Positions 18,380 through 27,978 of a stretch of 64,000 nucleotides of DNA are shown here, piece after piece. The position numbers were made by a program, and so were the translations under genes. The notes beneath the pieces were generated by a model. It saw only the letters and a program-made list of their open reading frames with translations. It searched no databases and was not told where the DNA came from. Source of the stretch: Ditibartonella apis (GTDB taxonomy: Bacteria > Pseudomonadota > Alphaproteobacteria > Rhizobiales > Rhizobiaceae); NCBI RefSeq assembly GCF_001952075.1, contig NZ_LXYU01000002.1, forward strand, positions 1 to 64,000, written 5' to 3'. How positions within the stretch are numbered: the stretch's first letter is position 1; the number at the start of each line of letters is the position of its first letter.

Positions 18380-19018
18380 TTATGCCTGATCGTTTTTCTC
18401 TTCTTCCGCTTCGGCACGGTATTGGATCACTTCGTCGATCAGTCCGAATTCTTTGGCTTCTTCGGCTGTCATAAAATGATCGCGATCAAGTGTGCGTTCG
18501 ATTGTTTCATAATCCTGACCCGTATGATGAACATAAATTTCATTCAAACGGCGTTTCATTTTGATAATATCCTGGGCATGGCGCTCGATATCGGATGCTT
18601 GCCCCTGAAAACCGCCAGAAGGTTGATGCACCATAACGCGTGCATTCGGCAATGCAAAACGATGGCCTTTTGCGCCAGCCGTCAATAATAGCGACCCCAT
18701 TGAAGCGGCTTGCCCCATGCAAAGGGTAGAAACAGCGGGGCGAATGAACTGCATTGTGTCATAAATCGCCATGCCGGACGTAACAACGCCACCCGGAGAA
18801 TTGATATAAACGCTGATTTCCTTTTTCGGATTCTCTGCTTCGAGAAACAGCAACTGTGCACAGACAAGCATTGCCATGTTGTCTTCAACAGGGCCATTGA
18901 CAAAAACAATTCTTTCCTTCAACAAGCGGGAAAAAATGTCATAGGACCGTTCGCCGCGATTTGTTTGTTCCACAACTATCGGAACAAGATTGAGGGCAGT
19001 CTGGATCGGATCACTCAT
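18380..19018 (-). CDS. clpP: ATP-dependent Clp protease proteolytic subunit ClpP
   Basis: ClpP is the barrel peptidase that works with ClpX. The catalytic triad is visible as S106 (GQAASMGS), H131 (MVHQPSGG) and D180 (DRDHFM). The INSPGG oxyanion region is present. I chose ATG 19018 because GGAAG lies 7 nt upstream; an ATG four codons earlier at 19030 has no ribosome binding site. The length of 212 residues includes a short charged C-terminal tail. Confidence 0.97.
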   Translation of the reverse strand: MSDPIQTALNLVPIVVEQTNRGERSYDIFSRLLKERIVFVNGPVEDNMAMLVCAQLLFLEAENPKKEISVYINSPGGVVTSGMAIYDTMQFIRPAVSTLCMGQAASMGSLLLTAGAKGHRFALPNARVMVHQPSGGFQGQASDIERHAQDIIKMKRRLNEIYVHHTGQDYETIERTLDRDHFMTAEEAKEFGLIDEVIQYRAEAEEEKNDQA

Positions 19019-19508
19019 TTTCACTTCCATATCATACGAATCGTCGTTTATGACCTAAAATGTCGTTATAACTAGAATATCAAACTATTAGAAGATCAAT
19101 AGATTGTTGTTTTGCGTCTCGGGCCGGATTTAGTCGAAATCGGACAAAGTCGACAAAGCCGACGTTTCTGCTATTTCAAACCATGAATTTTTAAAATTGT
19201 TGAGGGAAACCACTATATGTGCTTCACGCCCTGTGACTTCAAGCCTTTCCAATCTTTTGGTGGCGTGACTTTCTAATCTGAAATGCGTTATTTTCCAAAA
19301 TAAACATCCGATTTTGAAAAAATTGAATGGGTGGTGATAACATACAAATTCATCAACAGCGGCGGATTACACATATTTCATTTACATTGACCAAATCGAC
19401 AGAGCAGCAAGGTTGGACAAGCTGCATTATCAAACGCCCCCGTTCGCATGAATGAAGATCGAATTGAAAAACTCAAAACACCACGAACCAGTTCCAATCA
19501 GGCATCGC
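19019..19508. other. Geneless interval between the glycosyltransferase gene and clpP
   Basis: About 490 bp with no credible gene. Apart from the promoter-like element at 19214-19243 I see no RNA gene or repeat. It separates the ntrYX-trkA operon from clpP. Confidence 0.5.
19214..19243 (-). promoter_or_regulatory. Candidate heat-shock (RpoH) promoter of clpP
   Basis: On the minus strand CTTGAA (19238-19243) is followed after 18 nt by CATATA (19214-19219), close to the CTTGAA/CCATAT pattern of alphaproteobacterial sigma-32 promoters. It lies about 195 nt upstream of clpP. Confidence 0.4.
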
Positions 19509-20339
19509 TTAAATCATTGTTTTCACTTTTTCTTGTGCGAGAATCCCGTCAAAGCCGGGAATCCTTTTTGTTGCCCAATCATAAAAGCTTCCCTCTTTTA
19601 TCGGATCGGCCGTTCTTTCTTTCTTGTGAACATGAAAGCCGATAAAACGCGGATCGTTCAATGGCTCAAGCCCATAAGCGGGATCAAAAATGCGTTCGGT
19701 GTCGCGTCCGGTCCAGTAATAGAATGTTTCTTTTTCCTTTGCGTCTTTGAAAAAGCCATATCTTTTTGCAAGGCGCGAAATTCCATCATTGCCAAAAACC
19801 GTAATTCCCAAACGCCCTGGGACAACAGGCAATTTTTGTCTTTTGAGACGCCATGGAAGCCAAATACCACGGTGGAAACCGAGCCAGTTCGGTACCATTT
19901 TGCCGCTCTCGAGATAGTCGTCGTATTCTTTGATGATCGGATTGTCGGCCGGAAGATAAAGCGCCGAAACACCAACGCGCGAACGATTTTCGCGCGCAAG
20001 CCACACTTTACCTTCTTCCGGATGGAATTGTTTGACAAGATAAACATCGGTATCAAGCCAGACCCCTGCCCGATTTTTCATCAATCTTACCCGAAACAAA
20101 TCGGAGAGCTGAACAATCGTGCGGATAGGCTTGAAGTCGGGGAACGCTGGGTCAATTCGATAAAGTGTCGAGAGCGGCAATATCGACTCTGCTTCCAAAA
20201 GTTCCACCCCTGCAGGCACATTCATAACGTTTCCGTGGCTATAGAGTTTGACATGCTGGCCGGTCTTCACCATGGAAGAAAGACATAGCCAATCAATGGG
20301 ACGCAACCGGTCTCCATACCAAAAAGTGCAGATGTCCAT
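19509..20339 (-). CDS. Glycosyltransferase of the GT32-like (DXD sugar-binding) family
   Basis: A 276-residue cytoplasmic protein with the signature of Gly_transf_sug/GT32 enzymes. A Asp-rich region ends in LKNRAG-type sequence followed by VWLDTDVYL, whose D96-T97-D98 is the DXD motif that binds the nucleotide-sugar metal. Upstream, QLSDLFRVRLM matches the family block before DXD, and downstream there is a conserved NWLGFHRG stretch. The ATG at 20339 has GGGG 6 nt upstream. It starts 11 bp after the trkA stop, so it is the last gene of the ntrYX-trkA operon. Donor and acceptor are unknown; a surface polysaccharide or LPS role is a guess. Confidence 0.82.
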   Translation of the reverse strand: MDICTFWYGDRLRPIDWLCLSSMVKTGQHVKLYSHGNVMNVPAGVELLEAESILPLSTLYRIDPAFPDFKPIRTIVQLSDLFRVRLMKNRAGVWLDTDVYLVKQFHPEEGKVWLARENRSRVGVSALYLPADNPIIKEYDDYLESGKMVPNWLGFHRGIWLPWRLKRQKLPVVPGRLGITVFGNDGISRLAKRYGFFKDAKEKETFYYWTGRDTERIFDPAYGLEPLNDPRFIGFHVHKKERTADPIKEGSFYDWATKRIPGFDGILAQEKVKTMI

Positions 20340-20350
20340 CAAAAGCCCCT

Positions 20351-21727
20351 TTAAAAATATTCCAGACTGACCCGAAACAATTGTTCGACATCACGCACAG
20401 CATCAGCCATTGCAAATATAACGACCATATCGCCTGCCAGAACACGCGTATCCCCTTTCGGGCGTATCATCGTATTGTCACGATAAATCGCGCCGATACG
20501 TAAACCCTCCGGCAGTTCGAGTTCGGACAAAGGTTTGCCCACCAGAGGAGAAGTTTGCATTGCTTCTGCTTCGATAATTTCGGCTTCTCCATTCGAGACA
20601 GAATAGACAGAGCGGATGCGCCCCCTGCGCATTTGCTGAAGCACTTTGGAAATTGTAACGCTGCGTGGATTGAGATGGGAATCGATACCTACAGTTCTGG
20701 TAAATTCCTGAAAAGCCATATTGTTGATAAGCACCATGTTCGACTTGCAGCCGAACATTTTTGCCATAATCGCGCTCAGCACATTGACCTGATCCTGATT
20801 GGTCAATGTCACAATAAGATCTGCCTGATCGACATTCGCTTCCTGCAAAATTGCAGGGTCAAGAGCACTGCCATTCAGTACAACCGTACGATCAAGTTGG
20901 TCGGTAATTGCCAGAGCGCGTGCTTTATCTGCCTCTATAATGCGTAACCGAGCTTTGTGTTGGCGCTTTTCCATAGCATGGGCAACATAAAGACCGATAT
21001 GCCCACCGCCTGCAATGATAATCCGGTTGGCTGCCTGCTCATCGTGACCGAACAACCCCAATGCTCGGCGAACCTGCGTACGTGACGCCACAAGATAGGT
21101 GATGTCGCCCACTTTCAATTCTGTATCGGCATGGGCAATGAATAGTTTTTTCCCTCTTTTGACAGCTGTAACAGTCGTCAAAAGGTCGGGAAAAAGATCG
21201 GTGAGCTGTCTAAGCGGTGTGTTGATGACGGGGCAATCTTCCATACATTCGAGAGCCAATGCCACAATCTCGTCATAACTGAAATAGAGAACGTCCAATG
21301 CACCCGGCAATGCAATGCGACGCAACACCATTTCGCCAACCTCGATTTCGGGCGAAATAACCACATCAATCGGCAACGCATCACGTTGGAACAGCCCCTG
21401 ATATTGCGGGTCGAGATAGGATTGATCGCGAACGCGGGCAATTTTTGTCGGCACGTTGAAAAGCGCATGAGCAACCTGACAGGCCACCATATTGACTTCA
21501 TCCGAAAGTGTGACAGCAATCAACATATCGGCTTCGTCAGCACCTGCAGAACGAAGCACATCCGGTCGCGCACCGTGGCCAACAATGCCGCGAACGTCAA
21601 GCGTATCGCGTACTTTTTCAATCAGTTTCGGTTCAATATCAATAACCGTAACATCATGTTGTTCACTGGAAAGACGTTCTGCTATTCCGTAGCCGACTTG
21701 TCCGGCACCACAAATGATTACGCGCAT
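20351..21727 (-). CDS. trkA: Trk potassium uptake system, NAD-binding regulatory protein TrkA
   Basis: TrkA gates the TrkH/TrkG potassium channel. It contains two RCK repeats: the first Rossmann motif is IICGAGQVGYGIA (residues 3-15), the second IIAGGGHIGLYVA in the middle, each followed by a TrkA_C domain. The length of 458 residues is normal. It is 3 bp downstream of ntrX in the ntrY-ntrX-trkA order known from Rhizobiales. No trkH is in the window. Confidence 0.96.
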   Translation of the reverse strand: MRVIICGAGQVGYGIAERLSSEQHDVTVIDIEPKLIEKVRDTLDVRGIVGHGARPDVLRSAGADEADMLIAVTLSDEVNMVACQVAHALFNVPTKIARVRDQSYLDPQYQGLFQRDALPIDVVISPEIEVGEMVLRRIALPGALDVLYFSYDEIVALALECMEDCPVINTPLRQLTDLFPDLLTTVTAVKRGKKLFIAHADTELKVGDITYLVASRTQVRRALGLFGHDEQAANRIIIAGGGHIGLYVAHAMEKRQHKARLRIIEADKARALAITDQLDRTVVLNGSALDPAILQEANVDQADLIVTLTNQDQVNVLSAIMAKMFGCKSNMVLINNMAFQEFTRTVGIDSHLNPRSVTISKVLQQMRRGRIRSVYSVSNGEAEIIEAEAMQTSPLVGKPLSELELPEGLRIGAIYRDNTMIRPKGDTRVLAGDMVVIFAMADAVRDVEQLFRVSLEYF

Positions 21728-21730
21728 ATT

Positions 21731-23095
21731 TTAAGAAACCCCGAGCGATTTGAGCTTACGGTGTAGAGCAGAACGCTCCATACCAACAAACTCTGCAGTG
21801 CGTGAAATATTACCGCCAAAACGGTTGATTTGTGCAACAAGATACTCTTTTTCAAAAAGCTCCCTTGCTTCGCGCAACGGTAGAGCCATGATATGTAGAT
21901 CGGAATCTGTGGGTGCTCGCGGTAAAGTATCCCCGACTTCTGCAGGCAAAAGCTCGGCAGTAATCGGTCCATCTCCACCTTCGCCGCGCGCAAGAATTAA
22001 CAGCCGTTCAATGTTGTTGCGCAACTGCCTGATGTTGCCCGGCCAGTTGTGAGCCTGCAGGATTGCCATTGTATCATCGCCGATTTCGCGCGGTTTTATA
22101 CCGGCCTGTTCGGATATCTGATGGATAAAATAATGGACAAGTTCCGGAATATCCTCGCGGTGACTTGCAAGCGGTGGAACAGCAATCGGCACCACCGCCA
22201 GACGATGGAAGAGATCCTCGCGAAAACGCCCTTCGGCAATCAAACCTTCAAGATTTTGGGCGGTTGAAGAGATAACACGTACATCGACTTTAACGCGTTT
22301 GCTCCCCCCTACCCGCTCGAAGGTCTGGTCAGTCAGAACGCGCAGAATTTTATTTTGCGTCTCGCGCGGCATATCGGCGATCTCGTCAATATAGAGAATG
22401 CCACCATGGGCTTCCTCAAGAGCGCCGACTTTGCGTTCGCCACCATCCATTTCCGTTCCGAAAAGTTCGATTTCCATCCGTTCCGGCGTAATTGTTGCTG
22501 CATTGATAGTCACAAAAGGACCGTTCGCACGATTTGAAAGAGCATGGATTGCACGAGCTGTCGTCTCTTTACCCGACCCCGATGGTCCGGTAATCATAAT
22601 GCGGCTATTTGTTGGAGCAACTTTTTCAATCGTTTGGCGTAAATGGTTCATAACAAGCGACTTGCCGAGTAATTCCGGCGTAACAGTCGATTGTTTGCGC
22701 AATTCACTAACTTCGCGCTTCAATTTAGACGTTTCAAGCGCCCGCTCGGCAACCAAAATCAGACGATCTGCTTTAAAAGGCTTTTCGATAAAATCATAAG
22801 CACCGCGTTTAATTGCGGAAACAGCCGTTTCGATGTTCCCGTGGCCGGAAATCATCACTACCGGTAAATCCGGATAACGCGTTTTGATCTTGTCGAGTAA
22901 AGCCAAGCCATCCAGACGGCTTCCCTGCAACCAGATATCGAGAAAAATCAATCTTGGTACACGATTTTCGATTTGCTGAAGCGCTTCATCGGAATTTGCC
23001 GCAAGTCGCGTTTCATGCCCTTCGTCCTCAAGTATTCCGCCGACAAGTTCGCGTATGTCCGCTTCATCATCGACAATCAAAATATCTGAAGCCAT
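21731..23095 (-). CDS. ntrX: Response regulator NtrX (AAA+ type, GAFTGA motif missing)
   Basis: NtrX is the DNA-binding partner of NtrY and is linked to nitrogen, redox and envelope control in alphaproteobacteria. The receiver domain has the acidic pair D9-D10 and phospho-acceptor D53 (FLDIWLQ). The AAA+ domain has Walker A GPSGSGKE (170-177) and Walker B LYIDEIAD. The sigma-54 contact loop GAFTGA is absent: residues 211-232 go from LFGTEMDGGERKVG straight to ALEEAHGG. The C-terminal Fis-type HTH is NISRTAEFVGMERSALHRKL. It lies 14 bp after ntrY. Confidence 0.95.
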   Translation of the reverse strand: MASDILIVDDEADIRELVGGILEDEGHETRLAANSDEALQQIENRVPRLIFLDIWLQGSRLDGLALLDKIKTRYPDLPVVMISGHGNIETAVSAIKRGAYDFIEKPFKADRLILVAERALETSKLKREVSELRKQSTVTPELLGKSLVMNHLRQTIEKVAPTNSRIMITGPSGSGKETTARAIHALSNRANGPFVTINAATITPERMEIELFGTEMDGGERKVGALEEAHGGILYIDEIADMPRETQNKILRVLTDQTFERVGGSKRVKVDVRVISSTAQNLEGLIAEGRFREDLFHRLAVVPIAVPPLASHREDIPELVHYFIHQISEQAGIKPREIGDDTMAILQAHNWPGNIRQLRNNIERLLILARGEGGDGPITAELLPAEVGDTLPRAPTDSDLHIMALPLREARELFEKEYLVAQINRFGGNISRTAEFVGMERSALHRKLKSLGVS

Positions 23096-23109
23096 CTCAC
23101 TTAACCGTC

Positions 23110-25335
23110 CTATTCCTCAACATCTACCTTAACAGCACCGGATTTTTCCGTTTCTACTGCCGGAAAGACCATACGGATCATCGCACCACGTCCATTGTAA
23201 AAATTCAGTGGTGCGTCATGTAATTCCATATAGCCTCCATGCTCCTCAACAATTTTACGCACGATCGCAAGTCCGAGCCCTGTCCCTTTTTCCCGTGTCG
23301 TAATATAGGGTTCCAATAGTTTTTGCCGCTGTTCCTTGGGAAGACCTTTGCCATTATCGATAATATCGGCAACGAGTTTATCCCCTTCGCGGTAAGAGCG
23401 TACAAGTATATGCCCTTCGACAGCCTTATCGGCTGCAATGGCATCAATTGCTTCACTCGCATTTTTTATCACATTTCCGAAAGCTTGTCCGATAAGGCGG
23501 CTATCAAACTCGCCCATTAAAGGTGTATCGCCCAAATCGCGCTCGAATTTAATATCGTGGCGTGAAACCTCGACAAGAAAAAACGCTTCTCTTAAAGGCT
23601 CACGCATATCAAGAAGGTGCATTTCCGGTTTAGGCATACGGGCGAAAGACGAAAATTCATCCACCATTCTGCCAATATCGCCGACTTGCCTTATGATTGT
23701 ATCAATGCATTGATCGAAAACTTCCCGATCATCCAGAATGACTTTACCATAACGACGGCGTATGCGTTCGGCCGATAATTGTATCGGGGTCAGCGGATTT
23801 TTAATTTCATGTGCAATCCGGCGGGCAACATCTGCCCATGCACTTGATCTTTGGGCTTCAACGAGATCGGTTATATCGTCAATTGTCAAAACCCATGACT
23901 GCCCGTTCCCGTCGTTCTCCTCCATTGTGACCTGCACATTATAGACGCGGTTGCGCCCGTCTTGCGAAAGTGTAACCTGTTCCCGATGGTTTTTGCGTCC
24001 CGACGAGCGAGCAACTTCAAACACCTGTCCGATATCCGGATTGAGCGACATCAGACTTTTTCCGACAACCTTTTCCGGATCAAGATCGAACATCATCTGG
24101 GCAGCCCTATTGATCGTTGTCACATCGCCATTTTCGTCAATTCCTGCCACACCGGCATTAACACCGGCAAGCACAGCTTCTGAAAACCGGCGCCTTTCGT
24201 CAATCTGGTCACGCGCAGCGATAAGCTCGTTGCGCTGGCTTTTAAGTTCACTCACCATATAATTGAACGTTCTTGACAGCTGGCCGACATCGCCGTCTTT
24301 TGCTCTTACAGGAACAACGACATCCATATTTCCTGATGCAACATCATCGGCGGCACCGATCAGAAGCCGTATAGGCCGGACCAGCCGGTCAGCCACCGCA
24401 ATGCCCGTCCAGATAGCCGAGATCAGCAAGCTCAGGAAAAGGCACAAATAAAGAACTGCAAAAGCAATCTGGGTCGGAATACGATTTTCGTTAAGATCAT
24501 GATAACGGGCAGTATTTGCTTCGGTCAGGCGCAAAGCCGATAAAACACGCTGGTCAACATCCCGCACCAGATAGAGAAACGTATTCGGAATATCATTGAG
24601 CTTCAAAATAATGCCGAAATAATCGTGTTCACCCGGTTGGAAAGTAAAAGGACTTCCTTTTGTGGCCTGAACAATAAGGTTTGCTGGCGGGATCGGAAGC
24701 TTGTCCTCGCCACCGAGATTACTTTGCAAAAAAACCGTGCCGTTAGGGCTTAACAAAAATGCGCCTCTCAAGTCACGACCGGCTGCATGGCGGGTAAGTT
24801 GCAAACGATATTCAGTCGGATTCAAAGCGAGCAATTGTCTGTTGTCGAGTGCCAATGCCATAGCGTATGAAGAATTTTTCAAATTTTGTAGCGTTTCATC
24901 AGCATAGCCATTCGCCAGATCAATCGACGAAGCAACAATTTGTCTTGTTGTTGTGTCGAACCAGCGATCAAGCCCCTGATTGAGCGTGACACCGGCAACA
25001 ATTGCAACCACAACGGCGGGAAGTGTCGCGACCAGCGCAAAAAGTGAAATAATTCTGACGTGCAGTCTCGAAGCTGCCCGCCGTGCCCGCCATGCCTGAA
25101 TAATCGGCATCAATTCATAACAGGCGATTGCTATGAGTCCGAGCACCCAAACGCTATTTACGCCAATGAGAACAAGAGTAACAAAAGTACTCGGTATAAT
25201 CGGCGTAAAGCCCAACATAATCGTGAAAGAGACGACTGCTGTCAGTAGCGCCAGGGCAATGACCATAATACCGAAAAATGCGTGCATATTGCGCCGCTTG
25301 CCGCTATATACGCTTTTTTCTACAGGCTTTGCCAA
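23110..25335 (-). CDS. ntrY: Sensor histidine kinase NtrY
   Basis: A 741-residue membrane kinase. Four hydrophobic helices are visible: three in the first 125 residues (around 15-38, 52-75 and 92-115) and one before the HAMP domain (around 290-312), framing a large periplasmic sensor region. A cytoplasmic PAS domain follows. The phosphoacceptor is H509 in IAHEIKNPLTP. ATP-binding boxes are N (IKNASEA), G1 (IIDNGKGLP) and G2 (GTGLGLAIV). It is first in the ntrY-ntrX-trkA-glycosyltransferase operon, with an 870-bp upstream gap. The input signal is not known from the sequence. Confidence 0.96.
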   Translation of the reverse strand: MAKPVEKSVYSGKRRNMHAFFGIMVIALALLTAVVSFTIMLGFTPIIPSTFVTLVLIGVNSVWVLGLIAIACYELMPIIQAWRARRAASRLHVRIISLFALVATLPAVVVAIVAGVTLNQGLDRWFDTTTRQIVASSIDLANGYADETLQNLKNSSYAMALALDNRQLLALNPTEYRLQLTRHAAGRDLRGAFLLSPNGTVFLQSNLGGEDKLPIPPANLIVQATKGSPFTFQPGEHDYFGIILKLNDIPNTFLYLVRDVDQRVLSALRLTEANTARYHDLNENRIPTQIAFAVLYLCLFLSLLISAIWTGIAVADRLVRPIRLLIGAADDVASGNMDVVVPVRAKDGDVGQLSRTFNYMVSELKSQRNELIAARDQIDERRRFSEAVLAGVNAGVAGIDENGDVTTINRAAQMMFDLDPEKVVGKSLMSLNPDIGQVFEVARSSGRKNHREQVTLSQDGRNRVYNVQVTMEENDGNGQSWVLTIDDITDLVEAQRSSAWADVARRIAHEIKNPLTPIQLSAERIRRRYGKVILDDREVFDQCIDTIIRQVGDIGRMVDEFSSFARMPKPEMHLLDMREPLREAFFLVEVSRHDIKFERDLGDTPLMGEFDSRLIGQAFGNVIKNASEAIDAIAADKAVEGHILVRSYREGDKLVADIIDNGKGLPKEQRQKLLEPYITTREKGTGLGLAIVRKIVEEHGGYMELHDAPLNFYNGRGAMIRMVFPAVETEKSGAVKVDVEE

Positions 25336-26204
25336 TTTACGATTCTTCCCGTTTTAAGCAATTGTCGTATCAATGATGCAACACTTTGTGGCGAAAATGC
25401 AACAGAAACAATAGATCGACCATCAAATATACGCAAATTTCGGTATTCAAAATTGAAAACGATGTTTTTGCAAGCCGTCATATCTTTTTTCCCGAGCGTC
25501 GGGATTGTTGCCTGACCTGGCAAATCAATTCACTTCTCTACGTGTCGTCATCAAATTTTTCTACTTGTGAACAATAACATGGAAGCATTTGGAAAGTTCA
25601 GCACACCGGGTAGAGAAGCTTTATTAACAGCGCGATATTGGATTTGAACAAACTGTTTTGAGAATTCGGGGACCTGATGATGTCCTGCCCCCCTCTCCTT
25701 CAATTATGGAACTTTCCCGCCTGAATTAGGTTTTCTAGAATTATTTGGGATTTTAATTGGAATAAAAAACGCTTATCTGGTTGCACATTATTTCACGTAC
25801 GAAGATTTTCATTCCTCTTTGTTAAATCGACTTAATGGTTCATCGAAAAACCGCTTGCACATTCCACATGCGCAATGTGTCAAAATTTGCCTCAACCCAT
25901 TTTTAGGAATTACCGTTCGGATTGATTTCTGGTTGTTCACACTCAGTGAACGATTGAGGAGTTATAGAGCCGAATTTTGCCTTTCTATGAATGCATTGCC
26001 TATTAAACACCGTAAAGGTGTTAAAATTGAGCGGCTTAAGCAAAAAACGTTGTTTTATTAGATTCCCCCTCGAAGTGGGGGGTGGAATAGCCATTTCCGT
26101 TATGCTTTAGTAAAACCTTCTCAAAAAAGTAAAGAAAACATCTTCACATTTTTAAGAATCGTTCTAAATTATAGAGAGATATCTTTAAACTGAAAGGATC
26201 GGAA
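25336..26204. other. Long geneless interval between ntrY and rirA (divergent)
   Basis: About 870 bp without a supportable gene, containing the promoters for ntrY (minus) and rirA (plus). It has a TTCTAGAA palindrome at 25733-25740, a small hairpin AACACC/GGTGTT at 26006-26022 and a C-run/G-run pairing near 26064-26083. In related Rhizobiales I recall dusB, ntrB and ntrC near this position. I found no recognisable remnant of them. Confidence 0.5.
26151..26168 (+). promoter_or_regulatory. Candidate Irr box (iron control element) in front of rirA
   Basis: The sequence TTTAAGAATCGTTCTAAA has an AGAA-TCG-TTCT core palindrome and resembles the TTTAGAA...TTCTAAA element bound by Irr in Rhizobiales. 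It lies 37 nt upstream of the rirA ATG, in promoter range. This is a motif match by eye only. Confidence 0.5.
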
Positions 26205-26663
26205 ATGCGGCTCACAAAACAGACGAATTATGCCATCCGGATGTTGATGTATTGCGCAGCTAACGAAGGCGAACTGAGCCGCGTGCCGGAAATAGCTAAG
26301 GCCTATTCGGTATCTGAGCTGTTTTTATTCAAGATTCTCCACCCGCTGGTGGAAGCCGGCTTGATGCAGACGGTGCGCGGAAGGAACGGTGGTGTCAAAC
26401 TTGCCAAACCTGCAGACCAGATTTTTGTTTCCGACGTTGTGAAAGTCACTGAAGAAAATTTTGCAATGGCAGAATGTTTCGAAAATGGCGCCATCGAATG
26501 TCCGTTGGTGAATTCGTGCGGTCTTAATGCAACCTTGAGCAAGGCGTTAAAAGCTTTTTTCGATGTGTTGAAGGCAACTTCTATAGCTGATTTGCAACGA
26601 CCAACCTTCAGGGAGCGTCTCGGTATCCATGAGCATGATGAAAACGTGAAAGTATTGAACTGA
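26205..26663 (+). CDS. rirA: Iron-responsive regulator RirA (Rrf2 family)
   Basis: RirA represses iron uptake genes in Rhizobiales when its iron-sulfur cluster is present. The 152-residue protein starts MRLTKQTNYAIRMLMYCAAN, as in known RirA. It has a winged HTH (SVSELFLFKILHPLVEAGL, then the wing RGRNGGVKLAKP) and the three cluster cysteines C91, C99 and C105 in the pattern CFEN...CPLVNSC. AAAGGA lies 9 nt upstream of the ATG. The C-terminus is slightly shorter than in Rhizobium. A possible Irr box lies upstream. It is followed 61 bp later by ispDF. Confidence 0.93.
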   Translation: MRLTKQTNYAIRMLMYCAANEGELSRVPEIAKAYSVSELFLFKILHPLVEAGLMQTVRGRNGGVKLAKPADQIFVSDVVKVTEENFAMAECFENGAIECPLVNSCGLNATLSKALKAFFDVLKATSIADLQRPTFRERLGIHEHDENVKVLN

Positions 26664-26724
26664 TATTTGGTTTTCATTTCATGTATTGTCGTTATAATTT
26701 CATGTTTTGTTGTCATAGTCGTGT

Positions 26725-27978
26725 GTGAAGGGGCGCATCATATCCAACGCAGCCATCATATTAGCCGCTGGTAGAGGTGAACGCATTGGTTCGCCCGAAA
26801 ATGGCCCCAAACAATATCGACCGCTCGGCGGTCACGCAATCATTTTTCATACGCTCAAGCGTTTTCTTGATAGCGGGGTCTTTTCAACCATCATATTGGT
26901 CATCCATCACGATGACGAAATGCTTTGTCATAAAGCAATTGGCGATTTGGCAAACCATATTACTATTGTTCATGGCGGAAGCACACGACAGATATCGACC
27001 CTTTGCGGTCTCCGCGCATTGAATGCTTTGAGCGAAGCCAACAAACCTCAATATGTATTTATTCATGACGGTGCACGGCCTTTTGTTTCACATTCGCTTC
27101 TTGAACGGATTAATGATGCGCTGTCTCAAGATTTCGGAATCTTACCTGCTGTAGCCGTTTCCGATACACTTAAACGTGCCGATGATAACGGTATAGTTGT
27201 CGAGACAGTGCCGCGCGATCATCTCTTCGGGGCGCAAACGCCACAAGCGTTTCCTTTTCTAAAAATTTTAGCGTTGCATGAAGAAGCCGCGCAACAAGGA
27301 TTAACCGGTTTCACCGACGATTGTGCCTTGGCGGAATGGGCGGGGTTCGGTATAAAACTTGTCACTGGCAGCAGTGAAAATATGAAAATTACCTGGCCTG
27401 CCGATCTTGCTATTGCCGAATTGCGTATGAAAAGGGAAGCTATGACAAATCAGGAAAATCAGACCTCCGCTTCTTTCCCATTTCCGGATGTTCGCACCGG
27501 TAACGGATATGATGTTCATCCATTCGAACCGGGTGATGGAGTGACGCTTTGCGGCGTAAAAATTGCTTATGAAAAGAAATTGAGTGGCCATTCCGATGCC
27601 GACGTTGCTCTTCACGCTTTGACGGATGCATTGCTTGCCACACGGGGTGCGGGAGATATCGGTACACATTTTCCTCCTTCCGACCCGCAATGGAAGGGTG
27701 TCTCGTCAGACATTTTTGTGCGTCATGCTGTATCCATTATAAAAGAATCCAAAGGGCGCATCGCCAATGTGGATATTACGCTGATTGCAGAAGCGCCGAA
27801 AGTTGGTCCACACCGCAAGGAAATGACCGAAAAACTCATGGATATGCTCGGCATATCCGCCGACCGTATTTCGGTCAAAGCCACAACCAACGAAAAATTA
27901 GGATTTGTCGGGCGCAAAGAAGGAATTGCTGCGATCGCAACTGCGACAGTTATCTATCCGGGGAGTGTTCCAGAATGA
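26725..27978 (+). CDS. ispDF: Bifunctional MEP-pathway enzyme IspD/IspF
   Basis: A fused enzyme for two steps of isoprenoid precursor synthesis: IspD makes CDP-methylerythritol and IspF forms the cyclic diphosphate. The IspD half has [11 protein letters not shown] (nucleotide-binding loop), KQYRPLGG and HDGARPF. The IspF half begins near residue 240 with [10 protein letters not shown], carries the metal ligands in [17 protein letters not shown], and ends with [19 protein letters not shown]. It starts with GTG at 26725. Such fusion is common in alphaproteobacteria. IspE, which works between the two steps, is not in the window. The stop overlaps the cinA start (ATGA). Confidence 0.96.
   Translation: MKGRIISNAAIILAAGRGERIGSPENGPKQYRPLGGHAIIFHTLKRFLDSGVFSTIILVIHHDDEMLCHKAIGDLANHITIVHGGSTRQISTLCGLRALNALSEANKPQYVFIHDGARPFVSHSLLERINDALSQDFGILPAVAVSDTLKRADDNGIVVETVPRDHLFGAQTPQAFPFLKILALHEEAAQQGLTGFTDDCALAEWAGFGIKLVTGSSENMKITWPADLAIAELRMKREAMTNQENQTSASFPFPDVRTGNGYDVHPFEPGDGVTLCGVKIAYEKKLSGHSDADVALHALTDALLATRGAGDIGTHFPPSDPQWKGVSSDIFVRHAVSIIKESKGRIANVDITLIAEAPKVGPHRKEMTEKLMDMLGISADRISVKATTNEKLGFVGRKEGIAAIATATVIYPGSVPE

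Noticed and set aside
25819..26061. 80-codon plus-strand frame upstream of rirA
   Set aside because: No ribosome binding site and no family resemblance; overlaps hairpin-forming sequence. Also checked as a possible ntrC or dusB remnant and not recognised.
27690..27974. Plus-strand frame extending the cinA gene upstream by about 95 codons
   Set aside because: It lies wholly inside ispDF in another frame; the Cys/Arg-rich translation has no family resemblance, and the ATGA overlap at 27975 explains the cinA start.
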